A DNA stretch of 15,368 bases, from positions 1 through 15,368 of the forward strand of contig WRMT01000034.1 of assembly GCA_009777005.1 (NCBI GenBank). The letters run 5' to 3'. The position numbers and the translations under genes were made by a program. This DNA comes from Methanobrevibacter sp. Its GTDB lineage: Archaea; Methanobacteriota; Methanobacteria; Methanobacteriales; Methanobacteriaceae. How positions within the stretch are numbered: position 1 is the first letter of the stretch; each line of letters begins with the position of its first letter. Positions 7,875 to 15,292 of the stretch are shown here, piece after piece. The notes under the pieces are model-generated. The model did not search any database. It saw nothing but the letters and a program-made list of their open reading frames with translations, and was not told the DNA's origin.

Positions 7875-7987
7875 GAAGTATAAAGTTGTTGGCTCCTGCG
7901 AAAAATTTTATTCTAAAGAATAGTTATTTTTCAATATAATCATTGGAAAATTAAATAATAATTTTCAAGAACCAAAAACTTTACTTC
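7875..7987. repeat. Long imperfect inverted repeat (hairpin) upstream of the export permease
   Basis: Arm 7875-7912 (starting GAAGTATAAAGTTGTTGG) pairs with arm 7957-7987 (ending ACCAAAAACTTTACTTC). About 27 base pairs form, broken by small bulges and mismatches: GAAGT/ACTTC, AAGTT/AACTT, TTGG/CCAA, TC/GA and GAAAA/TTTTC. The loop is about 44 nt. It lies in the gap between the second glycosyltransferase and the permease, ending 74 nt before the permease ATG. It could be an RNA structure in the permease leader, a transcription-ending fold, or a relic miniature transposable element. Confidence 0.55.
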
Positions 7988-8061
7988 CTCACTATAATTA
8001 GTTTATTATAATTCACGATTACTGTACTGTTTTAATTGTATAAATAATAGGTGCTATATTA

Positions 8062-8844
8062 ATGTTAGAACATAGATTTATAGCTAATTTTACTAAATAC
8101 CGATTTTTATTAGTAGAATTAGTTAAAAGAGACGTTTTTGTAAAGTATAGAGGTTCTACTCTTGGAATTTTATGGAGCTTTTTAAATCCTTTACTTCAAA
8201 CTATAGTAATGGTTTTTGTATTTGGATTTCTTTTTGGTAGGAATACTCCTAATTTTCCAATTTATGTATTAACTGGACGTTTAGGGTTTTCATTTTTTTC
8301 AGCTGCAACTAAAGGTGCCATGAATTCCATAAGAAAAGGGTCATCTATTATGAAAAAAATTTATATTCCTAAATATGTTTATCCTTTAAGTACTATTCTT
8401 TCAGAAACTGTTACTTTATTATTATCTATGATAATATTGGCTTTAGCTATGTTTTTTACTAATTGTCCCTTTTCTATTTATAATTTAAGTGCAGTTTTAC
8501 CTTTATTCTTCCTTTTTATTTTCACTATAGGTTGTGGATTAATTTTAGCTTCAGTCAATGTGTATTTTAAGGATATGACCTATTTATATGGGGTTTTTAC
8601 TCAATTGTTAATGTATGGTTGTGCTATATTTTATCCTATTACTATCATACCTGAAAAATATACTATTATATTTTATGCAAACCCAGTTTTTTGTGCAATA
8701 AGTGGGTTTAGAGATGCTATATTATTAGGGACATTTCCTAATCTTAATGTTCTACTTTATTTAGTTATAATATCTATTTTAACTTTTGTAACAGGTATCA
8801 TTGTATTTTATAAAACTCAAGATAAATTTATATTGCACATTTAA
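8062..8844 (+). CDS. ABC-2 type polysaccharide export permease (Wzm/TagG family)
   Basis: Membrane half of the exporter that moves a lipid-linked polysaccharide across the cytoplasmic membrane. The 260-residue protein has the usual length. The N-terminal amphipathic segment VKRDVFVKYRGSTLGILWSF (residues 21-40) is the interfacial helix and first membrane entry typical of the family. Six hydrophobic segments lie near 36-57, 64-82, 112-132, 144-166, 176-192 and 228-250. The IRKGSSIMKKIYIPKYVYPL loop (90-109) is the coupling region expected to touch the ATPase. SVNVYFKDM (164-172) is also typical. GGTG at 8050-8053 sets the start. The partner ATPase is the next gene, but after an unusually long 408-bp gap instead of the common overlap. 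Confidence 0.92.
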   Translation: MLEHRFIANFTKYRFLLVELVKRDVFVKYRGSTLGILWSFLNPLLQTIVMVFVFGFLFGRNTPNFPIYVLTGRLGFSFFSAATKGAMNSIRKGSSIMKKIYIPKYVYPLSTILSETVTLLLSMIILALAMFFTNCPFSIYNLSAVLPLFFLFIFTIGCGLILASVNVYFKDMTYLYGVFTQLLMYGCAIFYPITIIPEKYTIIFYANPVFCAISGFRDAILLGTFPNLNVLLYLVIISILTFVTGIIVFYKTQDKFILHI

Positions 8845-8949
8845 TAAAAAAAGTAACTATTCATATAATTTATATTTTAATCAGATTTTTAGGTTTATAG
8901 TTTATTACCCGACTTTTTTCATTAAAATTAGCATTTCCTTTATAAATAA

Positions 8950-8987
8950 TAAAACTTCATTTTAAACTTTGAAAAATCTTTGATTTT
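8950..8987. repeat. Dispersed intergenic element, copy 2, with short hairpin
   Basis: Second copy of the element at 6327-6367 (25 of 27 matching over 8961-8987). The hairpin is AAAATC (8973-8978), loop TTT, GATTTT (8982-8987). As with copy 1, it follows a stop codon at some distance and is itself followed by a tandem array. Confidence 0.55.
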
Positions 8988-9014
8988 CTAAACTTATAAA
9001 AATTAAAAATTTTA

Positions 9015-9122
9015 ATAAATATACAAGTTTTTTATAAATAAATAAGTAATATTTTTATTAATAAACAAGTTTTTTTATAAATAAATAATATTTTTATAAA
9101 TATACAAGTTTTTTATAAATAA
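9015..9122. repeat. Degenerate tandem repeat, about 39-42-bp period, three copies
   Basis: ACAAGTTTTTTATAAATAAA recurs, with small length differences in the T-run, at about 9023, 9065 and 9104. Spacers of AATAATATTTTTAT type separate the copies. Spacing changes from 42 to 39, so this array is older or slips more than the others. It ends about 130 bp before the ATPase ATG. Confidence 0.7.
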
Positions 9123-9252
9123 AGAAAATTTTTTAGGAAAAATATTAGTTAATGGTCTATATCAGGATTTAAAATAATAATTTTTCATTTTTAATAATTT
9201 AAATAATATTATCGTGATGAAGTTTATAATTAACTGAATAATAGGTGTTTTT

Positions 9253-11373
9253 ATGGTATCAATGGTTAAATATCCTCAAAATATCACTATAGATAGAAAA
9301 ATTAAGGATAATGAGTATGTTGAACAGTCATGGGATAAAAACACATTAGAGTTTATCAAAGACGAAAATGGCAAGGGAACTAAAACAAATTTAATAGAAT
9401 CAAAGGACAATGACTTATCAAAACCAGGAAAGCTAAAATTAACAAATTTTAACTTTGAAATACATGAAAATGCAAAAATTAATACTATAAAAGTAGGTTG
9501 GACTGACAAAGTTCAAGGATTAAAAAATAATAGTAAAAATCCTCCAATTATCCCAGGAGTTAGTATGAAACTACTAAATTATCCTCATGGGGTTGTTAAA
9601 TCATCAAATTCAAAATTAGGAATTAATTATACTAAAGGAGAAAGCAGTGATAAAACTTTGTGGAATATTCGACATGACCAAATATATCCTGCTCCAACCC
9701 CAGATAATATAAACAGTCCTGATTTTGGAGTTATAGTTTCATATGCAAGAAACATAGGTTTTAATAAAGGTTTTGTCTTAATTGATTATTTGAGATTGTT
9801 CATTGAATGGACAGATCCTACTTATTCTTTAAGAGTTGTTCCAGAATTTGATAGTGTTTTATTAAATGACGAGGTTGTATTTGCAATTACTCTAAGAAAT
9901 ACTAATAAAATACATCAAGGAAAACCTGTTAAGGTTCATATAGACTATGATCCTAGCTTATCATTTATAAAATTTACAGATCTTCAAAATGGAACATATG
10001 ATGATAAAAAACGAATTTGGAATGCAAAACTAGATGAAACAGGAAAATCTGTTATATATCTTAAATTCCAGGCTAAAAAAAAAGGGATACTAAAATGTAA
10101 TGCTAAAACAGATTTTGGAATAGCTAAAAATGCTGCTAATGTTGATGTTATTACTCCTGAGTTTAAACTGCAGACTAATTATCCTTTTCCTAAAATTGAA
10201 ATGATTCAAAATGAAAAAATCAATTACACCATAATAGCTACTACAAACACGGATCTTCTTGCAAATAAAAAGATTAAGATTCCATTAGCTCCTAATATTG
10301 AATTAAAAAATTTTAAAGGAGAAGGGAATTATGATGCTTCCACTGGAATATGGGATGCTGAATTTAAAAATAGAAAGGCTCAACTTCATTTGTGTATAGC
10401 TGGGACTTCATCAGGGAATTTTCAACAAAATATTGAAATTGATGGAGAAAAAGCATTAGCTAAAGAATTTATAATCATAAAAAAAGAGGAATCTAATGAT
10501 TTAGATTCTGCACTAGAAACTGTTCCTCCATCTGGAATGCAATTTTTGGAAGATGGGGAAAATATTGCATTTGAAAGTGAATTTGATAAAATTGATTCAA
10601 ATGGGAATATTAATGAAAATAGCTATTTTTCTAATAAGGAAAATGTCGCTATTAAAGTAGAAAATGTAACAATGAAATTTTCACTTAATCTTGAAAAAAT
10701 AGATAATATTAAAGAATACATTATTAAGTTCATTAAAAGGGAATTAAAACAAGAAAGTTTTTTAGCATTAGATAATGTTTCTTTTAGATTAGATAAAGGA
10801 GATAGGTTAGGATTAGTTGGATTAAATGGAGCAGGTAAAAGCACATTACTTAAAATCGTGGCAGAAGTAATGAAACCAACTAAAGGTTCAGTTTATGTCA
10901 ATGGAAGAATATCTCCATTATTAGAGTTAGGTGCAGGGTTTGATCCAAATTATACAGGTAAAGAGAATATATTTTTGAATGGATCCATACTTGGTTATTC
11001 TAAAGAATTTATAGAGAATAAATTCGATGAAATTGCAGAATTTTCAGAACTAGGTAGATTTTTAGATATTCCAATTAAGAATTATTCTTCTGGTATGAAA
11101 TCTAAACTTGGATTTTCAATAGCTACTATTGTAGAACCAGATATCTTAATACTTGATGAAATATTGTCTGTTGGAGATGTTAAATTTAGAAAAAAAAGTG
11201 GAGATAAAATAAAATCTCTCTTTGAATCAGGTGTCACGGTTTTGTTAGTTTCACATTCTACTGATCAAGTTCGTGACTTATGTAATCGAGCTATTTGGCT
11301 AGAAAAAGGTAAAATTGTCATGGAAGGCAGTGCTAATGATGTTTGTGATGCATATGAAGAAAGTGTAAAATAG
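9253..11373 (+). CDS. Polysaccharide-export ABC ATPase with N-terminal beta-sandwich/DUF11-like extension
   Basis: ATPase of the exporter (Wzt/TagH type). The nucleotide-binding domain starts near residue 464. Walker A is GLNGAGKST (523-531), the signature SSGMKSKLG (612-620), Walker B ILILDE (631-636) and the H-loop SHS (667-669). LELGAGFDPNYTGKENI and the long insert before LALDNVSFRL are typical of polysaccharide exporters. In front lie about 460 residues not normally present. Residues 1-190 look like a jelly-roll domain (ending NSPDFGVIVSYARN then a hydrophobic strand and IEWTD). About 191-300 and 301-405 are two DUF11/Ig-like repeats sharing the pattern G-x-YD-x4-IW-x-A (GTYDDKKRIWNAKL, GNYDASTGIWDAEF). 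An acidic linker spans 411-460. There is no signal peptide or membrane helix, so the extension should be cytoplasmic. GGTG 5 nt before the ATG supports the start. Known Wzt proteins carry a glycan-binding beta-sandwich at the C-terminus; the extension may do that job. Confidence 0.9.
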   Translation: MVSMVKYPQNITIDRKIKDNEYVEQSWDKNTLEFIKDENGKGTKTNLIESKDNDLSKPGKLKLTNFNFEIHENAKINTIKVGWTDKVQGLKNNSKNPPIIPGVSMKLLNYPHGVVKSSNSKLGINYTKGESSDKTLWNIRHDQIYPAPTPDNINSPDFGVIVSYARNIGFNKGFVLIDYLRLFIEWTDPTYSLRVVPEFDSVLLNDEVVFAITLRNTNKIHQGKPVKVHIDYDPSLSFIKFTDLQNGTYDDKKRIWNAKLDETGKSVIYLKFQAKKKGILKCNAKTDFGIAKNAANVDVITPEFKLQTNYPFPKIEMIQNEKINYTIIATTNTDLLANKKIKIPLAPNIELKNFKGEGNYDASTGIWDAEFKNRKAQLHLCIAGTSSGNFQQNIEIDGEKALAKEFIIIKKEESNDLDSALETVPPSGMQFLEDGENIAFESEFDKIDSNGNINENSYFSNKENVAIKVENVTMKFSLNLEKIDNIKEYIIKFIKRELKQESFLALDNVSFRLDKGDRLGLVGLNGAGKSTLLKIVAEVMKPTKGSVYVNGRISPLLELGAGFDPNYTGKENIFLNGSILGYSKEFIENKFDEIAEFSELGRFLDIPIKNYSSGMKSKLGFSIATIVEPDILILDEILSVGDVKFRKKSGDKIKSLFESGVTVLLVSHSTDQVRDLCNRAIWLEKGKIVMEGSANDVCDAYEESVK

Positions 11374-11450
11374 CTACTTATTATCATATTACACCAGCTT
11401 ATTAATATTTGTAAAATAAAAAAATTAGCTATTTAATTTAAAATGATATT

Positions 11451-11603
11451 TTTTATATTTATTATTTTAATATTTATAATTTGTTTGTGTGTTTTATATT
11501 TATTATTTTAATATTTATATTTTGTTTGTGTGTTTTATATTTATTATTTTAATATTTATATTTTGTTTGTGTGTTTTATATTTATTATTTTAATATTTAT
11601 AAT
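11451..11603. repeat. Tandem direct repeat, 41-bp period, three copies plus a partial
   Basis: The unit begins TTTTATATTTATTATTTTAA and ends TTGTTTGTGTG. Copies start at 11451, 11492 and 11533, with a truncated fourth at 11574-11603. They are nearly identical (one A/T change). The array abuts the ribosome site of the next glycosyltransferase, ending 28 nt before its ATG, so changes in copy number would alter promoter or leader spacing. Confidence 0.92.
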
Positions 11604-11622
11604 TTTTATTTATATTTTCAAT

Positions 11623-11627
11623 GTGAT
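11623..11627 (+). promoter_or_regulatory. Ribosome-binding site deciding the start of the third glycosyltransferase
   Basis: GTGAT lies 3 nt before ATG 11631. The same frame is open back to a GTG at 11571 inside the tandem array, but that would add 20 Tyr/Phe-rich residues encoded by repeat DNA, so the downstream ATG is chosen. Confidence 0.55.
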
Positions 11628-11630
11628 GAA

Positions 11631-12590
11631 ATGAAAGTATCAGTTGTAATTCCTAATTTCAATGGAAAACATTTTTTAAATAATTGTCTAACATCTCTAA
11701 ATAATCAAGAAGAATTTATTAATGAAGTAATTATTATTGATAATGGTTCGACAGATGGAAGTCAAAAATTTATTAAAAATAAAATTAAGGATAATTTTAA
11801 TTTTGGAATTAATCTAATTGAAAATGAAGAGAATTTAGGGTTTTCAACAGCTGTTAACCAAGGAATTAAAGATTCAAACTGTGAATTTGTCTTTTTAATA
11901 AATAATGATGTGGAACTTGATAAAGACTGTATTTCCAATTTAATAAAATGTATTAATTCTGAGGAGGGTATTTTTTCTGTAGCTTCTAAAATGATTCAAT
12001 CTGACAACAGAAAGTTAATAGATGATGCTGGTGATGAATATACCATTTTGGGATGGACTAAGAAAATTGGAAATAATAAGAATGTATCTAGCTATAAAGA
12101 TTCTCGAGAGATTTTTTCATCTTGTGCTGGGGCTGCACTTTATAAAAAGACAATATTCGATGAAATTGGTTATTTTGATGAAAATTTTTTTGCATATATG
12201 GAAGACGTTGATATAGGATATAGGGCCATGATTGAAGGATATAAAAATGTTTATTGTCCTAATGCTCTGGTGTTTCATATTGGAAGTGGTACAAGTGGAA
12301 GTAAATACAATGAATTTAAGATAAAATTAGCTGCTCGAAATAATATTTTTCTCCCATATAAAAACATGCCTATTCTTCAACTTATTGCTAACTTTTTGTT
12401 TTTACTAGTTGGGTTCTTTATTAAATTTTTATTCTTTTTATCTAAAGGTTATGGAAATGACTATTTGGATGGTTTATTTGAAGGATTGAAAAATTTAAAT
12501 AAAATAAAAAGAACAAAATATAAAAATAAAAATATTAAAAATTATTTTAAAATTGAAGCTAAACTAATTTTAAATCTTTTTAAATTTTAA
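11631..12590 (+). CDS. GT2-family glycosyltransferase, rhamnosyltransferase (WbbL)-like
   Basis: Likely adds a deoxysugar such as rhamnose to the lipid-linked glycan. The 319-residue protein opens VSVVIPNFNG (residues 3-12). It has IIDNGSTDGS (35-44), ENLGFSTAVNQG (67-78), the metal-binding INND (90-93), CAGAALYKK (165-173), and the acceptor-side motif AYMEDVDIGYR (188-198) with a probable catalytic-base Asp/Glu. VFHIGSGTSG follows. This order is characteristic of WbbL/RfbF-type rhamnosyltransferases. A hydrophobic stretch about 30 residues long follows near residue 250 (ending FFIKFLFFLSKG), then a Lys-rich tail, so the protein is probably membrane-anchored with its active domain in the cytoplasm. 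RmlD upstream fits a dTDP-rhamnose donor, but sugar specificity is inferred. Confidence 0.88.
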   Translation: MKVSVVIPNFNGKHFLNNCLTSLNNQEEFINEVIIIDNGSTDGSQKFIKNKIKDNFNFGINLIENEENLGFSTAVNQGIKDSNCEFVFLINNDVELDKDCISNLIKCINSEEGIFSVASKMIQSDNRKLIDDAGDEYTILGWTKKIGNNKNVSSYKDSREIFSSCAGAALYKKTIFDEIGYFDENFFAYMEDVDIGYRAMIEGYKNVYCPNALVFHIGSGTSGSKYNEFKIKLAARNNIFLPYKNMPILQLIANFLFLLVGFFIKFLFFLSKGYGNDYLDGLFEGLKNLNKIKRTKYKNKNIKNYFKIEAKLILNLFKF

Positions 12591-13126
12591 TTTTCTCCGA
12601 TGACTATTACAATATTTATAAATTATAGAATTTCCAAAAACCTAATTTGAGCATTACATTTTTATCAATTATTTTATAATAAAATTTATATTTTTTATAA
12701 ATAATTTTTCTAAGGGTGCTAATTAGAAATTTTAAAAAATAGTTTTTGGGCATTGTCATCATTTTCATACTTAATATCATTAAAACAAATAATTTAAAAG
12801 AAGGGTATGGATTTTTAATATAGTGGTTTGCAAAGTTAATTTAATTCTATTTAATAAATTATTGGAACCTTTAAAATTTATAATTTTATTTAAATTAATT
12901 TATTTAATAAAATAATAATTTATATTATTTATTTTTATAAAAAATTTTATTAAAGATATAAGTATTAAAATTAAATAGATTATAAGAAATTAAAATATGT
13001 TTCATCATTTTTACAGATTTTCTTATAGGTATATATTTTCGGAAAAAAGTTGTTTAAAATTTGGATTTTTATGAAAATAAATTTACAGCCTACTATAATA
13101 GGGATATTTAAATTTTATGTGATTAT
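12591..13126. other. 536-bp gap holding a decayed minus-strand gene and an AT-rich leader
   Basis: The first 300 bp contain the remnant reading frame at 12616-12899. The rest (12900-13126) is AT-rich and contains TATATATT-like DNA near 13028, about 95 bp before the next start, a possible promoter. No tandem array was seen here, unlike most other gaps. Confidence 0.6.
12616..12899 (-). pseudogene. Frameshifted C-terminal remnant of an unidentified gene
   Basis: On the minus strand, 12840-12616 is open for 74 residues ending in TAA, including NPYPSFKLFVLMILSMKMM, then a basic Tyr/Lys-rich stretch (RKIIYKKYKFYYKIIDKN) and the terminus MLKLGFWKFYNL. Upstream, another frame is open to 12899 and reads INFKGSNNLLNRIKLT. 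A single added base in the T-run near 12835 joins the two as RIKLT-FANHYIKNPYP. Codon choice and amino-acid mix look genuinely coding. I do not recognise the family; the hydrophobic segment followed by a basic tail would suit a membrane-associated glycosyltransferase or related enzyme, but this is a guess. The rest of the gene is missing, as stops fill all frames above 12900. It is antisense to the neighbouring genes. Confidence 0.5.
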
Positions 13127-14008
13127 ATGGACTTATCAATTATAATAGTAAATTATGAAACTTATGAATTAACAAAACAAACCATAAATTCAGTTATAGA
13201 CAAAAAACATGAATTTAGTTTTGAAATAATTGTAGTTGATAATTGTTCAAAAGACAATAGCTACAATCAATTAAAATCATCATTTAAAAAGGAAGTTGAA
13301 AAAGAAATAATCAAATTTATAGCTAATCCTAGAAATGATGGTTTTGCAGTAGCTAATAATATCGGTATTAAAATAGCTAAAGGAGACTTTATACTTCTTT
13401 TAAATTCTGATACTATTGTTGGTAGCCAAACTATTGAGAATACTTTAAATTATATTAAAAAAAATGTTGATGTTGGAGCTATTGGGTCTAAGATTGTTTT
13501 CCCTGATGGAACACTTGATAAAGCTTGTAAACGAAGTTTTCCAGAACCTAAAAATTCTTTTTATAGATTATTTGGTTTAGCTAAGCTATTTCCTAATAAT
13601 AAAAAATTTAATGAATATAATCTTAGCTATTTGGATGAAAATGGAATCTATGAGGTTGATAGTTTAATGGGAGCATTTATGCTTCTTAGGAAAGTAGCTA
13701 TTAACCAAATTGGATTATTAGATGAAAATTTTTTCATGTATGGTGAGGATATTGATTTCTGCTATAGAATAAAAGAATCTGGATGGAAAATAATTTACTA
13801 TGGTAAATCAGAGACTATTCACTATAAAGGAGCTAGTAGTAAAAAGAAAAAGTCGAAATTAATATACGAATTTTATAGAGCGATGTATTTATTTTATAAT
13901 AAACACTATAGGAGTGAATATTCAATATTCACTACAATTGTAACTTATATAGGTATAGGATTTATATTTTTATTAAAAATATTATTCAATATAGTTAAGA
14001 TTAGATAA
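13127..14008 (+). CDS. GT2-family glycosyltransferase, rhamnosyltransferase (WbbL)-like
   Basis: Second rhamnosyltransferase-type enzyme. The 293-residue protein opens LSIIIVNYET (residues 3-12). It has VVDNCSKDNS (36-45), NDGFAVANNIG (70-80), the metal site LLNSDT (91-96), SLMGAFMLLRK (179-189) and MYGEDIDFCYR (204-214), with IHYKGASSKKKKSK (a basic patch after the conserved His) and a hydrophobic C-terminal segment (YIGIGFIFLLKILFNI). The motif set matches WbbL-like enzymes, as for the gene at 11631, but the sequences differ widely, so they are probably successive transferases and not a recent duplication. GTGAT 3 nt before the ATG fixes the start. It is the last sugar gene before the insertion sequence, so the cluster may continue beyond it or may have been cut there. 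Confidence 0.9.
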   Translation: MDLSIIIVNYETYELTKQTINSVIDKKHEFSFEIIVVDNCSKDNSYNQLKSSFKKEVEKEIIKFIANPRNDGFAVANNIGIKIAKGDFILLLNSDTIVGSQTIENTLNYIKKNVDVGAIGSKIVFPDGTLDKACKRSFPEPKNSFYRLFGLAKLFPNNKKFNEYNLSYLDENGIYEVDSLMGAFMLLRKVAINQIGLLDENFFMYGEDIDFCYRIKESGWKIIYYGKSETIHYKGASSKKKKSKLIYEFYRAMYLFYNKHYRSEYSIFTTIVTYIGIGFIFLLKILFNIVKIR

Positions 14009-14033
14009 CATTTTAAAAATATTTAGGGTCCTA

Positions 14034-14050
14034 GATTTTTGGGAAAAATC
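14034..14050 (+). terminator. Candidate hairpin after the last glycosyltransferase
   Basis: GATTTTT (14034-14040), loop GGG, AAAAATC (14044-14050) form a 7-bp stem 25 nt after the stop codon. Flanking CCT and AGG could extend it with bulges. No T-tract follows, so it is weak as a terminator; archaeal termination does not need a hairpin. Confidence 0.3.
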
Positions 14051-14214
14051 AGAGGTCATTGGTATTTTAGTTGGTAAGTTTAAAGCTCATTGTATGTTTC
14101 GTTGATAAAAGTACAAATTGTATGGCTTTTTTGAGTTTAAATACTCAAATTCTTTCTTTTGATACTAATAATAATGAAATATTTGCTTATTTTAAATTGT
14201 TAGTGTGTAAGATT

Positions 14215-15264
14215 TCACGTTTCTGTGAGTCGTTGTATTTCCTTCTTTGTGCGAAAACCATTGAATGTGATTAATCCTCCTAAAAATACATTCAACCAGA
14301 CGAATTTATGGATGGATTCTTTTGTATAACGATGGATTTTTGTTAAAGATAATCCTATTTTGAGTAATTTGTTAAAATCTTCGATTTTACTTCTCAATCC
14401 TTTATATTTCTCCCAATTTTCTAATCTTTCAATAATTTTCTTAGCTAAAGCATCATAAAACTCTTTATCCTTACCACTATCTTTAAAAACTTCTAAAGAG
14501 TAGGAAAAACACTCTGAAATACTTTGAACTGGATCTTTTCCACGAGGAAATATTAAAATAGCAGTTCCGTACTTCGTAAGTGCTATTTGATAGTTTTCTT
14601 TACTATAATATCCTTTATCAAAGAATACATCATCGCCTCTGCGAATGATTCTGCGTGTTTTCATATCATTCATTATCTCATCAAAAATTTTAGCATCATT
14701 AGGTGTTCCTTCATGCAATAACATTGCGATAGGTTGCATAGTTCTGCAATCAATAGCTAATGTTAATTTATATCCAATATAAAATCCTTTGGAGCTGGAA
14801 TAACCCCATTTATAAGGTTTTCCTAATAAACTTTGTTTAGAAATTTTTTTACCCAACCAATTTAAATGAATCTGTATATCAGTCCCATCAGCAATAATAT
14901 GCCTAATTCCTCGTGTATTTTTATAATTAATATTATTTAACAGTTTAATAATGAGTTCAAGGATTTGTTTTTCACTAAATCGTGAAAAAAACTCATATAT
15001 CTGATCTGCAGTATAAATCTTTTTAATATGCAATTGTTTTCGCAGCTTTTTATTCCGATTAAGCTCAGAAACAACATATGAAATTTCTAAATCAAAAAAT
15101 AATGCAGTCATAACAATTTTAAAGATATCACAACCACGATTTATAGGTTTAATACCATTTTTAGCTAATTCTTGATGAGTTCTTCGAGAATCAAAAACTT
15201 TATTTACTTTGTCCAACAATAACCATTTGGAGTCGTTTTCATCATAATATAGGGAAGGCTTCAT
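14215..15264 (-). CDS. DDE transposase (IS4/IS5 superfamily fold)
   Basis: Cuts and pastes its own insertion sequence. The 349-residue protein has an N-terminal helical DNA-binding region (CDIFKIVMTALFFDLEISYV, residues 45-64, as in DUF772-type transposases) followed by an RNase H-like catalytic domain. D126 lies in IIADGTDIQ, D216 in FFDKGYYS (the family's DKGY motif), and E295 in RSKIEDFNK (the R-x3-E motif), giving an intact catalytic triad. A loop of about 80 residues separates the second Asp and the Glu, as in IS4-like enzymes. The frame is unbroken, so it may be active. GTGA precedes the ATG by 4 nt, with a 6-bp hairpin just upstream. It points toward the sugar genes and marks the edge of the cluster. 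ISM1 or a relative is the likely identity; family assignment beyond DDE is tentative. Confidence 0.9.
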   Translation of the reverse strand: MKPSLYYDENDSKWLLLDKVNKVFDSRRTHQELAKNGIKPINRGCDIFKIVMTALFFDLEISYVVSELNRNKKLRKQLHIKKIYTADQIYEFFSRFSEKQILELIIKLLNNINYKNTRGIRHIIADGTDIQIHLNWLGKKISKQSLLGKPYKWGYSSSKGFYIGYKLTLAIDCRTMQPIAMLLHEGTPNDAKIFDEIMNDMKTRRIIRRGDDVFFDKGYYSKENYQIALTKYGTAILIFPRGKDPVQSISECFSYSLEVFKDSGKDKEFYDALAKKIIERLENWEKYKGLRSKIEDFNKLLKIGLSLTKIHRYTKESIHKFVWLNVFLGGLITFNGFRTKKEIQRLTET

Positions 15265-15275
15265 ATTTTCACAAT

Positions 15276-15292
15276 GGAAGGTTTATCCTTCC
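15276..15292 (-). other. Hairpin in the transposase leader
   Basis: GGAAGG (15276-15281), loop of 5, CCTTCC (15287-15292) form a perfect 6-bp stem just before the GTGA ribosome site and ATG of the transposase. Such a fold could limit translation from read-through transcripts, as known for some insertion sequences; here this is inference from position only. Confidence 0.4.

Larger units (their letters stand above)
8845..9252. other. 408-bp gap between exporter permease and ATPase genes
   Basis: Partner exporter genes are usually contiguous; here the gap contains the second copy of the ~40-nt dispersed element (8950-8987) and a degenerate three-copy tandem array (9015-9122). There is no coding signal. 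The ATPase gene may therefore have its own promoter or be controlled separately from its permease. Confidence 0.6.

Noticed and set aside
9253..9400. Signal peptide that would place the ATPase N-domain outside the cell
   Set aside because: The N-terminus (MVSMVKYPQNITIDRK) has no hydrophobic core, and no membrane segment separates the beta domains from the ATPase.
9276..9509. 77-residue minus-strand open frame, also 10623-10844
   Set aside because: Both are antisense shadows of the long ATPase gene, with no independent signal.
12022..12216. 64-residue plus-strand open frame
   Set aside because: It lies entirely in another frame of the glycosyltransferase at 11631-12590, whose motifs are continuous through this region.
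14071..14274. 67-residue plus-strand open frame
   Set aside because: It overlaps the transposase 3' end on the opposite strand, lacks a ribosome site and family motifs, and is probably chance in the non-coding end of the insertion sequence.
14371..14390. TAAAATC-TTC-GATTTTA hairpin resembling the intergenic element
   Set aside because: It lies inside the transposase coding sequence and encodes conserved-looking residues; the resemblance covers only the hairpin core.
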